Under the pieces are notes generated by a model. That model saw only the letters and a list, made by a program, of their open reading frames with translations. It was not told the origin of the DNA and did no database searches. Both the position numbers and the translations under genes were made by a program. A stretch of DNA of 64,000 bases from Dyadobacter sediminis. Its GTDB lineage: Bacteria; Bacteroidota; Bacteroidia; Cytophagales; Spirosomataceae. Position 1 is the first letter of the stretch, and each line of letters begins with the position of its first letter. Below, one piece after another: positions 1-9,503 of this stretch. The stretch lies in NCBI RefSeq assembly GCF_005860765.1, contig NZ_VCEI01000025.1:806001-870000 (forward strand). The letters run 5' to 3'.

Positions 1-1101
1 TCAGCGCCCGTCGGTTCCTCAGGCATAGCGGATTATCTGCTGACGACGAGCGATCTTTCGCAGGGCACCATCAGCACCGTTGGAAAAGGAATCGAGCAGG
101 ACGGTTCGTACCGTTATTATTTAACGCATAAAGGTAAATTTTTCAGTCTGCTGTACGGACAGGGAAATCCCGGCGCGGTCACAACCTACACGCTCAGCGA
201 AACTGGTGAACTGGTCAAGTCATCCGATTTCCAGAGCGAGACGGTACAGGTATTTGCTCCGGCGGGCGATGACATCCTGACAATTAAAGTGCCGAGAAGC
301 GGCAATGAAAGCGCATCGTGGTTCCGGATCAATGCGGACCAGTCCAAAATTGTGGGCGAAGGGCAGATCAATATCGTCAGGCTAGCCGGAAACGGCGAAC
401 GGGCTCACTTTACATGGGCTACGCAAGTCGGTGACAAAATTTTCGCGCCTTACATGAGCATCAAAGGAGCCGCGCCGGATGTCTTCGGAACGGCTTACCC
501 GGACAGCAGCTGGATTGCTGTTTTCTCTTACCCGGAAATGCAGCTTGAAAAAGTAATTAAGGACAACCGAACCAGTTTCATCGGATCTTATTTCAACAAC
601 GGACTGCTTGTAGATGAAAACGGCGATACGTATGCATTTTCACCGGCTGTTGCCACCAGCAGCGGAAAGCAGTCCGGTACCAAACCGTCGGCTTTTGTAA
701 GGATCAAAAAAGGCACTACGGAATTCGACCAGAGCTATTACTTCAATGTGCAGGAAAAATCGGGCGGTAAAAAAGTGATCGGACAAACGTATCTGGGTAA
801 AGGAAAATCGTTGCTTTACATGCTGACAGACCCTGCCGATCAGTACGGTCCGACGAGGCTGGCCATTTCCGATATTTACAATCAGACTTTTACATGGGTA
901 ACAGGCACGCCTGAAAGTATTGCTTCCAGATCGGCATCTTACAACAACAACACGGTCAGCGCCGACGGCAAAACGATATTCGTAGGAATAAACACGGACG
1001 CAGGAAGCTGGGTATATGCCATTGACATTGCTACTGCAACGGCCAGGCAGGGCCTCAAAGTGGAAGGCGGCGCCATCACGGCCATTGTGAAGGTGAAGTA
1101 A
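1..1101 (+). CDS. DUF4374 domain protein, 5' end outside window
   Basis: The frame is open from base 1 to a TAA at 1099-1101, so 366 C-terminal residues are visible and the start lies upstream. The protein is rich in aromatic and glycine residues and has repeated strand-turn-strand segments (TYAFSPAVATSSG, KTIFVGINTDAGSWVYAID), suggesting a beta-propeller-like fold. DUF4374 proteins in Bacteroidota are exported and usually sit beside a TonB-dependent siderophore receptor; a PepSY protein follows here, as expected. I infer a periplasmic or surface accessory of iron-complex uptake. The signal peptide would be off-window. The family call rests on overall resemblance and context, not on a catalytic motif. 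Confidence 0.7.
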   Translation, partial: SAPVGSSGIADYLLTTSDLSQGTISTVGKGIEQDGSYRYYLTHKGKFFSLLYGQGNPGAVTTYTLSETGELVKSSDFQSETVQVFAPAGDDILTIKVPRSGNESASWFRINADQSKIVGEGQINIVRLAGNGERAHFTWATQVGDKIFAPYMSIKGAAPDVFGTAYPDSSWIAVFSYPEMQLEKVIKDNRTSFIGSYFNNGLLVDENGDTYAFSPAVATSSGKQSGTKPSAFVRIKKGTTEFDQSYYFNVQEKSGGKKVIGQTYLGKGKSLLYMLTDPADQYGPTRLAISDIYNQTFTWVTGTPESIASRSASYNNNTVSADGKTIFVGINTDAGSWVYAIDIATATARQGLKVEGGAITAIVKVK

Positions 1102-1211
1102 AGATTTACAATGGTCATCGTAAAGCTCTTCCGCTTATCCGGCGGGCTTTATCATGGCAGTCGTTTTTCATGGCGCGTATTTAATTCTTCTGATCATTTG
1201 CCATTCATTTT

Positions 1212-2537
1212 ATGACAACATTTAAAAAAGTGAATAACTGGCTTCATTTATGGCTGGGCCTGATTTCCGGGATAATCGTTTTTATTGTCTGTATTACCGG
1301 CTGTATCTGGGTCTTTAATGAAGAAATCACGGGTATGCTGGAACCTGAGACCAAAATCGAAAGGCAGGATAATCCCGTAATCATGCCGTCCAGACTGATG
1401 CAGATAGCCGCTGCTTCTTACCCGCATATGAAAGTTTCCTACGCTACTTACCAGCAGGGACGCATCATTTATCTGGGCCTTGGCGAACGGCGCGGACCCA
1501 ATATAACGCTGAAAGTAAATCCTTATACCGGAAAAGTGATCAGCAGGGAAGTGCACAGGAAAGGCGAAACCAACTTCTTTCGCTGGGTACTGAACGGACA
1601 CCGCTTCTTGTGGCTGCCTTTCGAAATCGGTCGTCCCGTTGTAAATTACGGTACGCTGGTGTTTGTCATTTTGCTGATTACCGGTCTGATATGGTGGTAC
1701 CCCAAAAAATGGACGCAAAGTACGGTTGATAAAAGTTTTAAGATCAAATGGGGTGCTTCTTTCAAGCGCGTAAACCTTGATCTGCACAATGTACTCGGGT
1801 TCTACTCGCTTTTATTCCTGCTGGCCATTGCTTTGACCGGTATGGTTTACGGTATCCAGTGGTACAGTGAAGGGCTGTACTGGGTTACTTCCGGCGGTGA
1901 TTCCCTGCCGGAAAGAGCACGCGAAGCAAAGTCGGACTCATTGATGGCCGGGAAATATTTTATGCCGCAGCAGGCCATGGACAAAGCCTGGAACAACGTC
2001 ATTGCCAAACATCCAAGGTCCGAAGGATTTTACTATACTTTTCCGGATACTGCGAAAGCCACATCACCCATCTATGTAACGGTTTATCCCAACAGCGGCC
2101 AGTTCTACAACAACCGCAGTTACGTTTTTGACCAGCATACCTTGAAAGAACTTCCGCGTGACAAAGTTTTTGGTGCTCCGTATGAAGAAGCGGCGTTCGG
2201 GTCGAAGCTCCGCCGCATGAATTACGATATCCATGTCGGAAGCATACTGGGGTTTCCGGGGAAAGTGCTGGCATTTCTCTCTACTTTGATCGGTGCCAGC
2301 CTGCCTGTAACCGGCTTTATAGTCTGGTGGAACCGCAAGGGATTCGGGAAAAGCAAAAAGAAGCGTGAGAAGGGGAAGGGAAACAAGGAGAAAGGGAGTA
2401 AGGAGAAGGGAAGTAAGGAAAATGATGTTTATGCAAATGAACATATTGCTGCGAAGCCGGCTTTCAGGCCCAAAGTTCAGAATACGGTGGCATTTACCCA
2501 AAAAGTACCGGCAGGGAACAATCCCGGAAACGCATAA
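1212..2537 (+). CDS. PepSY-associated membrane protein, probable ferric-siderophore reductase type
   Basis: The 441-residue protein has four hydrophobic helices: about 13-35, 143-163, 193-215 and 357-377. The PepSY-like region lies between the first two. Histidines sit near the membrane in WLHLWLG, NGHRFLWLP, DLHNVLGFY and YDIHVGS, the pattern seen in PepSY-TM proteins thought to bind heme and move electrons to siderophore iron in the periplasm. It lies 110 bp after the DUF4374 gene and 45 bp before a DUF4198 gene, probably one operon. The C-terminal tail after residue 380 is odd: it is low-complexity Lys/Glu/Gly encoded by a purine-only repeat. The reductase role is inferred from family and context. 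Confidence 0.8.
   Translation: MTTFKKVNNWLHLWLGLISGIIVFIVCITGCIWVFNEEITGMLEPETKIERQDNPVIMPSRLMQIAAASYPHMKVSYATYQQGRIIYLGLGERRGPNITLKVNPYTGKVISREVHRKGETNFFRWVLNGHRFLWLPFEIGRPVVNYGTLVFVILLITGLIWWYPKKWTQSTVDKSFKIKWGASFKRVNLDLHNVLGFYSLLFLLAIALTGMVYGIQWYSEGLYWVTSGGDSLPERAREAKSDSLMAGKYFMPQQAMDKAWNNVIAKHPRSEGFYYTFPDTAKATSPIYVTVYPNSGQFYNNRSYVFDQHTLKELPRDKVFGAPYEEAAFGSKLRRMNYDIHVGSILGFPGKVLAFLSTLIGASLPVTGFIVWWNRKGFGKSKKKREKGKGNKEKGSKEKGSKENDVYANEHIAAKPAFRPKVQNTVAFTQKVPAGNNPGNA
2352..2422 (+). repeat. Polypurine repeat inside the PepSY gene
   Basis: This stretch is almost only A and G, with repeats resembling GGAGAAGGGAAGTAA. It encodes a Lys/Glu/Gly/Ser-rich repeat (units such as KGSKE) in the cytoplasmic tail of the PepSY protein. 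Similar tracts occur between genes near 22190 and 49440. Confidence 0.55.
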
Positions 2538-2582
2538 GATCACTTTATTTATAATTCAACGGATTAAAAAAGAACAGTACAT

Positions 2583-3302
2583 ATGACTACCCTGAAAAAT
2601 CTGATACTGCTTGTTATCGTATTGCTGTCGAACGCCGGCAGCCTTTTTGCCCATGCACTCTGGATAGAAACCAGCACTGTTGGAAAAGCCGGACAGAAGC
2701 AGACGGTGAAAATCATTTATGCCGAGCCGGACGACAAACCCGAAAAACTCGGTGACTGGTATTCGGATGTGAAAGAGTTCGAGCTTTGGCTCATTGCGCC
2801 GGACAAGCAAAAGACAAAACTGGCGACCGTAGCGGCCGAGGATCACTTCACTTCGGAATTTACTCCGAGACAGGACGGCGTATATACCCTGACGATCAGC
2901 AAGGCGGCAAAGGAGCTGGGCGGTTCCACGATTTACCAGTTCAATGCCAGCGCCATCATTAAAGTAGGAAAATCACTGACCGGAAATGAAGCTTCTTTTA
3001 ATGAAAACGAGATCAGCGTCTTTGCCGATGCTTCCGGAACATTTAGAACAAACCAGTCTGTAAACGTTACGACCCGGTTAAAGAACAAGCCCGCTGAAAA
3101 AATGGAGGTGAGCATTGCATCTCCGAGCGGCTGGAACAGGCATGCCCGTTCGGATGCAGGCGGAGCGGCGGAGTTTGTACCGGTATGGCCCGGTACTTAC
3201 AAAATCGAGGCATCAGCCAGTGAAAAAGCAGAAGGCGATCATTTTGGCAAGCCGTACAAATCCATCTGGAGAAGCGCCACCTTGCTGATTGACGTGCAGT
3301 AG
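2583..3302 (+). CDS. DUF4198 family exported protein
   Basis: This is a 239-residue protein with a clear Sec signal peptide; the hydrophobic stretch 6-22 ends in LFA, and the mature chain would begin HALW. An N-terminal histidine after cleavage is typical of DUF4198 proteins, beta-sandwich periplasmic proteins often found with metal-uptake systems. The rest reads as two Ig-like strands-rich segments (about 25-125 and 135-239). It is the last gene of the DUF4374/PepSY operon and is followed by a strong terminator. A metal-binding or metal-delivery role is an inference from context. Confidence 0.72.
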   Translation: MTTLKNLILLVIVLLSNAGSLFAHALWIETSTVGKAGQKQTVKIIYAEPDDKPEKLGDWYSDVKEFELWLIAPDKQKTKLATVAAEDHFTSEFTPRQDGVYTLTISKAAKELGGSTIYQFNASAIIKVGKSLTGNEASFNENEISVFADASGTFRTNQSVNVTTRLKNKPAEKMEVSIASPSGWNRHARSDAGGAAEFVPVWPGTYKIEASASEKAEGDHFGKPYKSIWRSATLLIDVQ

Positions 3303-3354
3303 GCAGTTGCTTTAAATGATTCTGTATTTTAGAAAATTGATTTTAGTATAATAA

Positions 3355-3415
3355 AAAAAGCCATTTACTGTAAACAGATCTTGCATGAAAATCTGTTTAC
3401 AGTAAATGGCTTTTT
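3355..3415. terminator. Bidirectional terminator, perfect 25-bp stem
   Basis: The arms 3355-3379 and 3391-3415 are perfectly complementary over 25 bp around an 11-base loop. Each arm begins with AAAAA and ends in TTTTT, so it works as an intrinsic terminator on both strands. It lies between convergent genes ending at 3302 (+) and 3435 (-). Confidence 0.92.
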
Positions 3416-3434
3416 ATTTATACCAAAAAACTGC

Positions 3435-4667
3435 TTACTTTTTGTAAACGCGGTATAATCTTCCCTGATCGGTAACGGCATACAAGGCGCCGTCTTTGCC
3501 TTCCGTGATGTCGCGGAAACGCTGTCCTTCACTGGCAAGAAGCCTTTCTTCTCCTACGACTTTGTTGTTTTCAATGACAAGCCTGGCTATGTGCATGCTG
3601 CTCAGTCCGCCGATGAACAGATTGTTTTTCCATTCCGGAATGCTGTCGCCGCTGTAAAATGTGATTCCGCTCGGAGAAACAACCGGATCCCAGTAATAAA
3701 CGGGTTGCTCCATTCCTTCTTTTACCTGAATAGAATCGCCGATTTTCTTGCCGCTGTACTCGATACCGTAAGTGATTGTTGGCCAGCCGTAATTTTTTCC
3801 CGGCTCAATGCGGTTAAGTTCATCGCCGCCTCTCGGACCAAATTCCACTTCCCACAAGTCACCTGTTTCAGGATGAAAAGCAAGTCCCTGTACATTGCGG
3901 TGTCCGTAAGAATACAGTTCCGGTCTGGCGCCCGCTTTTCCTTCAAACGGATTGCCTGAAACAGGCTTGCCCTCTTTGGTAATCCGGATTACTTTTCCCA
4001 GGGCGGAGTTCAGGTGCTGGGCCTGCGGTCTGGTAATCGTATCGGAACGTTCTCCCGTGCTGATGATAAGATTGGCATCTTTGTCAAAAAGAATACGCCC
4101 GCCGTAGTGAAGATTGCTGGCAAATGCCGGTGTGGCCTGGTAAATAACCTTGGCGCCTTCTATTTTCTTTTCATCTGCAGATAATTTCCCCTTGGCTACG
4201 GCCGTGAGGTTGCCGCCGGGCAGCGCCTGTGAAAATACCCAGTAAACCATTCTGTTTTTCTCAAATTCGGGATCAACGCGGATGCCCAGCAAACCTCCCT
4301 GGCCTTCGGAGTTAACCGCCGGAATTCCGGTAATAGGCGCACTGACTTTCCCGTCTGTGGTCGCGATGCGCATGGTGCCGGCCTTTTCGGTAATGATCAG
4401 GCGGCCGTCAGGCAGCGTAGTGATTCCCCATGGATTCTGAAGTTCGCTGCTCAGAACTTTGCCTTCGTAGGCAGTCGCAGACTTTACACTGCCGATCCGG
4501 GTCTGGCCTTCAAATGAAGGTTTATAATCCGAATTGGCTTTCTGGGTTTCAACGGGTGCGCCGGTACTATCCTTTCTGGCAGTTTCGGAGGACTCTGATG
4601 ATTCATGCTGGCAGGATGCAAGAGAAAAAGCAGCAGCTGCCGCGATCAGCAAAACATATTTTGTCAT
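3435..4667 (-). CDS. PQQ-dependent sugar dehydrogenase, lipoprotein
   Basis: The 410-residue protein carries a lipoprotein signal with lipobox LASC (Cys19) and a low-complexity Ser/Glu linker to about residue 50. The rest matches the soluble glucose/aldose dehydrogenase six-bladed propeller: LQNPWGITTLPDGRLIITEK near the start, LHYGGRILFD holding the His of the active site, YSYGHRNVQGLAFHP, and EVEFGPRGGDELN, which contributes PQQ and calcium contacts in the family. It would oxidise aldose sugars in the periplasm or at the membrane, passing electrons to the respiratory chain. It is a single gene converging on the iron operon. Substrate range cannot be read from the sequence. Confidence 0.9.
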   Translation of the reverse strand: MTKYVLLIAAAAAFSLASCQHESSESSETARKDSTGAPVETQKANSDYKPSFEGQTRIGSVKSATAYEGKVLSSELQNPWGITTLPDGRLIITEKAGTMRIATTDGKVSAPITGIPAVNSEGQGGLLGIRVDPEFEKNRMVYWVFSQALPGGNLTAVAKGKLSADEKKIEGAKVIYQATPAFASNLHYGGRILFDKDANLIISTGERSDTITRPQAQHLNSALGKVIRITKEGKPVSGNPFEGKAGARPELYSYGHRNVQGLAFHPETGDLWEVEFGPRGGDELNRIEPGKNYGWPTITYGIEYSGKKIGDSIQVKEGMEQPVYYWDPVVSPSGITFYSGDSIPEWKNNLFIGGLSSMHIARLVIENNKVVGEERLLASEGQRFRDITEGKDGALYAVTDQGRLYRVYKK

Positions 4668-4940
4668 TGTTTTTGAAAGTTAACAGGTTTGGGAAATTAA
4701 ATGATATACGCACATGGGACATACACCTCATCCGCATAAATGTAAAAATCGTTTTTTTGGTTCAAAAATGAATTTACATTATTAAGGCAATCCGAAACGG
4801 ATGTCGGCTGGCAAATAGGTTTGGTCACCGGCCCGGCTGAACAGAAAGAACGGAGCGCCTGTCAGGTTGCTTGCTGCAATTTATCAGGTTTCAGGAATAT
4901 AGGATCAGCGGGAAATCGGCCCGAACAGACGCGGTTACCC

Positions 4941-5816
4941 TTACTTCGCCAGAGCAACCAGTTTCTTGAAACCGGTAATAACCACAAAAGCGATCAGTCC
5001 GGCAACGATGCCTATTCCCAGTTCTTTGATCGTAGCGGGAACTCCGGGGAAAAGATGATGAAAATATTCAATGTTATGGACAAAGATGCCGCCTGACACC
5101 AATAGCAATGCCACGGTTCCCACCGCACCCAGGACCTTGATCATGACTGGAAGTGCCTTCACCAGTAAATGGCCCAGTTTTGAAAAAAAACCTTTATCAT
5201 TCGATTTTTTAATCAGCTTGTAGCCGGCATCATCCGATCTTACAATCAATGCAACAATGCCGTAAACACCCACAGTTGCCAGCAAGGCAACGACTGAAAC
5301 CGTCAGTATTTGGATTGTGAGATTTTCATCTATGACGCTGCCCAAAGCAATAATCACGATTTCTATGGACAGGATAAAGTCCGTTGTCACGGCCGATTTG
5401 ATTTTTGCCTTTTCGTTATCAACGTCAATCGTCTGCGTTTCAGGTTCCACTTCTTTTATGACGGAATGTTCGCTTTTGGGATGATGAAAAAAGTATTCAA
5501 TAATTTTTTCAACACCTTCGTAAGCCAGATAAAGTCCTCCCAAAAGCAGGATGTACGTAATGGCCGACGGTAAAAACACATTCAGCAGCAAAGCCAACGG
5601 AACAATGATGAGCTTGTTGAGCAGGGAGCCTTTGGTAATCGCCCATAAAACCGGTAGCTCGCGTTCCGATAAGAAACCGGTTGCTTTTTCCGCATTCACA
5701 GCCAGGTCGTCGCCCAGAATACCCGCCGTTTTACGTGTTGCTACTTTCGTTGCCAGCGCAACATCATCCATTAAGAACGCTATATCGTCTAAAATCGCAA
5801 AAAATCCTGATGCCAT
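4941..5816 (-). CDS. DUF808 family inner-membrane protein (YedI-like)
   Basis: I start this at the ATG at 5816 and not the upstream ATG at 5969, because MASGFFAILDDIAFLMDDVA is the conserved N-terminus of DUF808 proteins. The 51 residues before it are not hydrophobic or conserved-looking. That gives 291 residues, the usual family length. It has several hydrophobic helices, roughly at 70-105, 155-175, 185-205, 230-250 and 268-288, and the family motif KTAGILGDDLAVNAE at about 24-38. DUF808 proteins are polytopic inner-membrane proteins of unknown function. It appears to be transcribed alone. Confidence 0.88.
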   Translation of the reverse strand: MASGFFAILDDIAFLMDDVALATKVATRKTAGILGDDLAVNAEKATGFLSERELPVLWAITKGSLLNKLIIVPLALLLNVFLPSAITYILLLGGLYLAYEGVEKIIEYFFHHPKSEHSVIKEVEPETQTIDVDNEKAKIKSAVTTDFILSIEIVIIALGSVIDENLTIQILTVSVVALLATVGVYGIVALIVRSDDAGYKLIKKSNDKGFFSKLGHLLVKALPVMIKVLGAVGTVALLLVSGGIFVHNIEYFHHLFPGVPATIKELGIGIVAGLIAFVVITGFKKLVALAK

Positions 5817-6061
5817 ATTTTCTTTTACTTGCGCGAATATATTATAAAAAACCGATCCAGCAGGATTTGCCGAAATACAAAGATGAAGTTTATAACCGTT
5901 GAAAATCCTTTGGGTAAGCCGCCGAGATCCTGGTATGGACATTGGCGATGTGAAAAATGGCTGGATCAATAACGGAAAAATCCATGTCTAGATTACTAAA
6001 CATGGATCTCGGCCGATTGGTATGTTCGGGTAGCAAGGCATTTGCGGAATGCCGGAACAAC

Positions 6062-7564
6062 TTATTCCACCGATTTTTTCAGTACGGTATATTTGAGATT
6101 TTCCAGTGTAATTCCGGATGCCGATTTGATGTAAAGCTTTGACATTTCACTTTCGGGAAAGAAAATATCGGTCATGACCGTCAATCCGTTATCTGCAAAA
6201 AGCTCTACCGAAGCTACGTCAGCAATTAATGTCAGAGCCATTTTTTTCTCCGTTGCAAATCTTGGGGCGTTGTGTTTTTCTCCAAATCCTTTTTCAAAAT
6301 CAGTTCTGCCGGATTTTGAACGGTCTATATAGTACTGGTTCGCAGCTTTGTCGTACCCTACGATGAGTTCATTGCCCGCTTCATTGGCCAGAACAATAGA
6401 GAAGTCCGCCGTGTTTTCCGTATGGATGTCCAGCAGGAACAATCCCGTTTTGTTATTGGCTTTTTCGGTCAGGTCCAGATTGTCCTTCACTCGAGTATTT
6501 TTCAGTGAAAAACCTGTTGTGTTCAGAACATCCAATTCTTTCACGGGAACCGAAGTAAGGTACATTTCTTTTCCGACCGTTTTCAGGCCAAGTTCACGCG
6601 CAATGGTATTTGCGCTGCGCCATGGATCGGTTGGCACCTGATTGGCATACTGCCAGTTGCTCATCCAGCCCATCAGTATGTTGCGGTTGCCCGTATTGGA
6701 AAATGTAACGGCGGCATAGTTGTCCGTTCCGAAATCCAGCCATTTGGTTTCCTTTGAATTGGACCGGAATGTTTTGCCGTCGAAACTGCCTGCAAAATAC
6801 TGGCCGGCCGAGCCTTTGTTCGGTCCGCCCGGATTGATGTTCACGATCAGCACCCAGATTTCTTTTCCTTCGTGCATGATCGGAAACAAATCCGGACATT
6901 CCCATACGCCGCCATGCCCGCCTTCATTGGCACCAAAGTCACTTTCGCGAGTCCATGTTTTAAGATCGGGTGAGGAATAAAACGTAATCCGGTCTTTCGT
7001 TGCCAGGGTCATGATCCATTTTTTCTGAGGCTCAAACCATCTTACTTTCGGGTCACGGAAATCGCTGATGCCCGGGTTTTTTACAACGGGGTTACCTTTG
7101 TATTTGGTCCAGGTTTTGCCGTCGTCGAGGCTGTAAGCGATGCTTTGCGTTTCGTGTTTGCCGGTTTTCTGTTTTTCCTGTACCGGATCGTGGTGCGTGA
7201 ATATGGCGACCAGCGCATCTTTCCCAAACCCGGCCGTATTGTTTTTATCAACCACCGCACTTCCTGAAAAAATATAACCCAGACTGTCCGGATACAAGGC
7301 AATCGGCTGTTCTTTCCAGGCAATCATATCCTTGCTCGTAGCGTGTCCCCAGTGCATCGGTCCCCAGACTTTGTCATTGGGGTAGTACTGATAAAAAAGA
7401 TGGTAAGTCCCGTTGTGAAACACCATGCCGTTGGGATCGTTCATCCAGTTGGCTTTTGGCGTAAAGTGAAATTGCGGCCTGTATTTTTCCCTGAATTCCT
7501 GAGCCATAACCCGCGTGGCTGTCCATGCAGAAATGATAATCAGGGCGATAATGATTTTTTTCAT
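6062..7564 (-). CDS. Glycoside hydrolase family 32 fructanase (levanase/inulinase type)
   Basis: This 500-residue exported enzyme has a signal peptide (residues 1-21, cut after VMA). The GH32 five-bladed propeller carries all three catalytic signatures: WMNDPNG (nucleophile Asp43), FRDP (transition-state Asp171) and ECPDLF (acid/base Glu222). A C-terminal beta-sandwich begins around residue 350. It hydrolyses beta-fructosyl linkages in levan, inulin or sucrose. It is the last gene of the fructan operon, 207 bp after susD. Exo- versus endo-action and levan versus inulin preference cannot be told from these motifs. With no lipobox it should be periplasmic or secreted rather than anchored. Confidence 0.94.
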   Translation of the reverse strand: MKKIIIALIIISAWTATRVMAQEFREKYRPQFHFTPKANWMNDPNGMVFHNGTYHLFYQYYPNDKVWGPMHWGHATSKDMIAWKEQPIALYPDSLGYIFSGSAVVDKNNTAGFGKDALVAIFTHHDPVQEKQKTGKHETQSIAYSLDDGKTWTKYKGNPVVKNPGISDFRDPKVRWFEPQKKWIMTLATKDRITFYSSPDLKTWTRESDFGANEGGHGGVWECPDLFPIMHEGKEIWVLIVNINPGGPNKGSAGQYFAGSFDGKTFRSNSKETKWLDFGTDNYAAVTFSNTGNRNILMGWMSNWQYANQVPTDPWRSANTIARELGLKTVGKEMYLTSVPVKELDVLNTTGFSLKNTRVKDNLDLTEKANNKTGLFLLDIHTENTADFSIVLANEAGNELIVGYDKAANQYYIDRSKSGRTDFEKGFGEKHNAPRFATEKKMALTLIADVASVELFADNGLTVMTDIFFPESEMSKLYIKSASGITLENLKYTVLKKSVE

Positions 7565-7583
7565 GTGTAAGTTGGATGTTTTG

Positions 7584-7778
7584 GGCTGTTGGCTAATGGC
7601 TATTAGCTACTGGCTATTAGCTGTAAAATGATGTTTATAAAATTTGGAATATCAACTTTTGCTTTTGGCTGTTGTTTCACAGCGAATGTCAATTCCCTAT
7701 CTGCTGATGCTGAAAGCCAGTCACTGAAAGCCACAGCTAATCGCTAACAGCTAATGGCTAACAGCTAACAGCTAAAAG
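7584..7778. repeat. AGCTAA-type repeats forming a long inverted pair between susD and the GH32 gene
   Basis: Block 7584-7623 repeats GGCTATTAGCTA-like units and block 7731-7778 repeats GCTAACAGCTAA-like units. The two blocks are imperfect reverse complements about 110 bp apart. The last copy supplies the susD stop codon (TAG at 7774-7772 on the minus strand). In the transcript they could fold into a long imperfect stem. Confidence 0.65.
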
Positions 7779-9484
7779 CCCGGATTCTGTTTATATAACC
7801 CTTTTGTAAAACTGATTTCTCTTTGCGGAATCGGCAGATATTCGTCCCGTCCGGCTGTGAACCTGGCGGTTGACAGAAACGGCCGTCTTGCTTTTTCCTT
7901 TTCAAGGTATGCATTCAACGTTTTTTCGGCGATTCCCCAGCGTACCAGATCGAAAAAGCGCGGGCTTTCCGTTGCAAATTCCAGACGGCGTTCCCATTGC
8001 AATGCTTTCCGTGCATAATCCTGCGTCCACCCTGCCGATGCATATTCTTTGATATTGTATTTGGAAGCAAAAGTTCCGTCCGTCTTCTTCAATCTGCCCG
8101 TACTGTTGGCCGCCCGTCTTCTGATCTGATTGATCAGTGGAAGCGCCAGTGCCTGCTGCCCGAGTTCAATGTAAGCTTCCGCCTGCATTAACAAAACGTC
8201 ATCGTAACGCAGTATATCAATGTTTTTGGACGAACCGATAAACGGGCCTTCTTTGTGGTACGAAGCGCTGGTTGCAAGCTGCTGATCTTTCATGGTATGA
8301 AAAAATCCGTAAACGCCCGGGTCGCGTATCCAGCTGTTGCTGAACGGCTTGGTTGCATCATATTTGTACGGATGCCCGTCAATGCCGATGGTATGGTCTA
8401 CGCGCGGGTCTACGGTCTCGTTTGCAAAATCCACGTTTTTATCGTTGTATGTTTCAAAAAGAGGCAATCCGTCCGCACCGGTTTTGTAGGCATTGGCAAG
8501 ATTCTGGCTGGGCTGGTGAAATCCGCAGCAGCCGTATTGCGGGGCGCCGTGCGGGTAATTCAGTCCGGTTACATAACTCAGCCTGCCAACGGCCGTTCCG
8601 TCATTGATCGAATACTGGATGGCAAAAATGGATTCCGGGCCGTTTTCCGTTTCGGCAATAAAGTTCTCGGCGAAGTCGGGCTGCAGACTGTACTGTCCGG
8701 AGGCAATAACCTGTTGCGTGAGCGTCACTACTTCCTGCAGGCGGGTTTTGTTGATGTTCGTTACCCTGTGCGTATCATCCTGTTCATAAGCCTGGTATAA
8801 TCTCAGTTTGGCAAGATATGCCGCAGCGGCCATTTTGTTGGCACGTCCGATCTGGCTTTGTCGGGCAGGCAGGTTGTCTACCGCAAACTGGAAATCTTCT
8901 GCAATTTTGTCCCATAGCTGATCATTGGTCAATTCCACATTGGAGGTTTTCAGGATTTCCTCGCTGGTCAGGTTTTCGGTAATGTAAGGAATATTTTTAA
9001 AAAGCATTTTAAGCATAAAATGGGAATGGCCACGCAAAAAGCGCATTTCAGCCGTTCGGGTCTGCTTCAACGGGAACTCGGCTTCCGTGAGTGCATTCAT
9101 GCTGGCCAGCGCGGCGTTGGCCCGGCTGATGGCCTTGTAAAAATTTTCCCACGTAAACGGGTGCATGGAGCCAAGGTCAGGGCGGGTAAGGTTATAATGT
9201 TCGTAAAAATCGATTTCCGCAACATCCGAAACGCCGCCTCCGCCTTTGTACGCATCATCCGAACGCACGCTGCCGTAAACCCACATGCTGGTCATCGGGC
9301 CAATCATTTCGTCGTTGCCGATACCGGCATAGGCAGCAGTTGCAAGTGCTTCGGCACTGGAAGCCGATTTGATGTTTTCGGAAGATAACAGCCCTTTCGG
9401 CTCGTAATCCAGAAAGTCGCTGCAGGATGTGGCGGTGAACAAACTGCCGGCCATTATAATGCTGAATATGAATTTGGTTCTCAT
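7772..9484 (-). CDS. SusD/RagB family nutrient-binding lipoprotein (fructan locus)
   Basis: The start is set at the ATG at 9484 because the peptide MRTKFIFSIIMAGSLFTATS then gives a proper lipoprotein signal with Cys21; an upstream ATG at 9517 would overlap susC. The 570-residue protein is of SusD type: an N-terminal domain after CSDFLDYEPKG, a tetratricopeptide-like helical scaffold (RGHSHFMLKMLFKNIPYI, AAAYLAKLRLYQAY), and the conserved C-terminal WERRLEFATESPRFFDLVRWG segment. It binds oligofructan at the cell surface and forms a lid on the SusC channel encoded 19 bp upstream. The specific fructan ligand is inferred from the locus. Confidence 0.93.
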   Translation of the reverse strand: MRTKFIFSIIMAGSLFTATSCSDFLDYEPKGLLSSENIKSASSAEALATAAYAGIGNDEMIGPMTSMWVYGSVRSDDAYKGGGGVSDVAEIDFYEHYNLTRPDLGSMHPFTWENFYKAISRANAALASMNALTEAEFPLKQTRTAEMRFLRGHSHFMLKMLFKNIPYITENLTSEEILKTSNVELTNDQLWDKIAEDFQFAVDNLPARQSQIGRANKMAAAAYLAKLRLYQAYEQDDTHRVTNINKTRLQEVVTLTQQVIASGQYSLQPDFAENFIAETENGPESIFAIQYSINDGTAVGRLSYVTGLNYPHGAPQYGCCGFHQPSQNLANAYKTGADGLPLFETYNDKNVDFANETVDPRVDHTIGIDGHPYKYDATKPFSNSWIRDPGVYGFFHTMKDQQLATSASYHKEGPFIGSSKNIDILRYDDVLLMQAEAYIELGQQALALPLINQIRRRAANSTGRLKKTDGTFASKYNIKEYASAGWTQDYARKALQWERRLEFATESPRFFDLVRWGIAEKTLNAYLEKEKARRPFLSTARFTAGRDEYLPIPQREISFTKGLYKQNPGF

Positions 9485-9503
9485 CGGATTTCTGTCAAAA
9501 AAT

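Noticed and set aside
2365..2586. Second plus-strand frame over the polypurine end of the PepSY gene
   Set aside because: It is another reading of the purine repeat and overlaps a well-supported gene.
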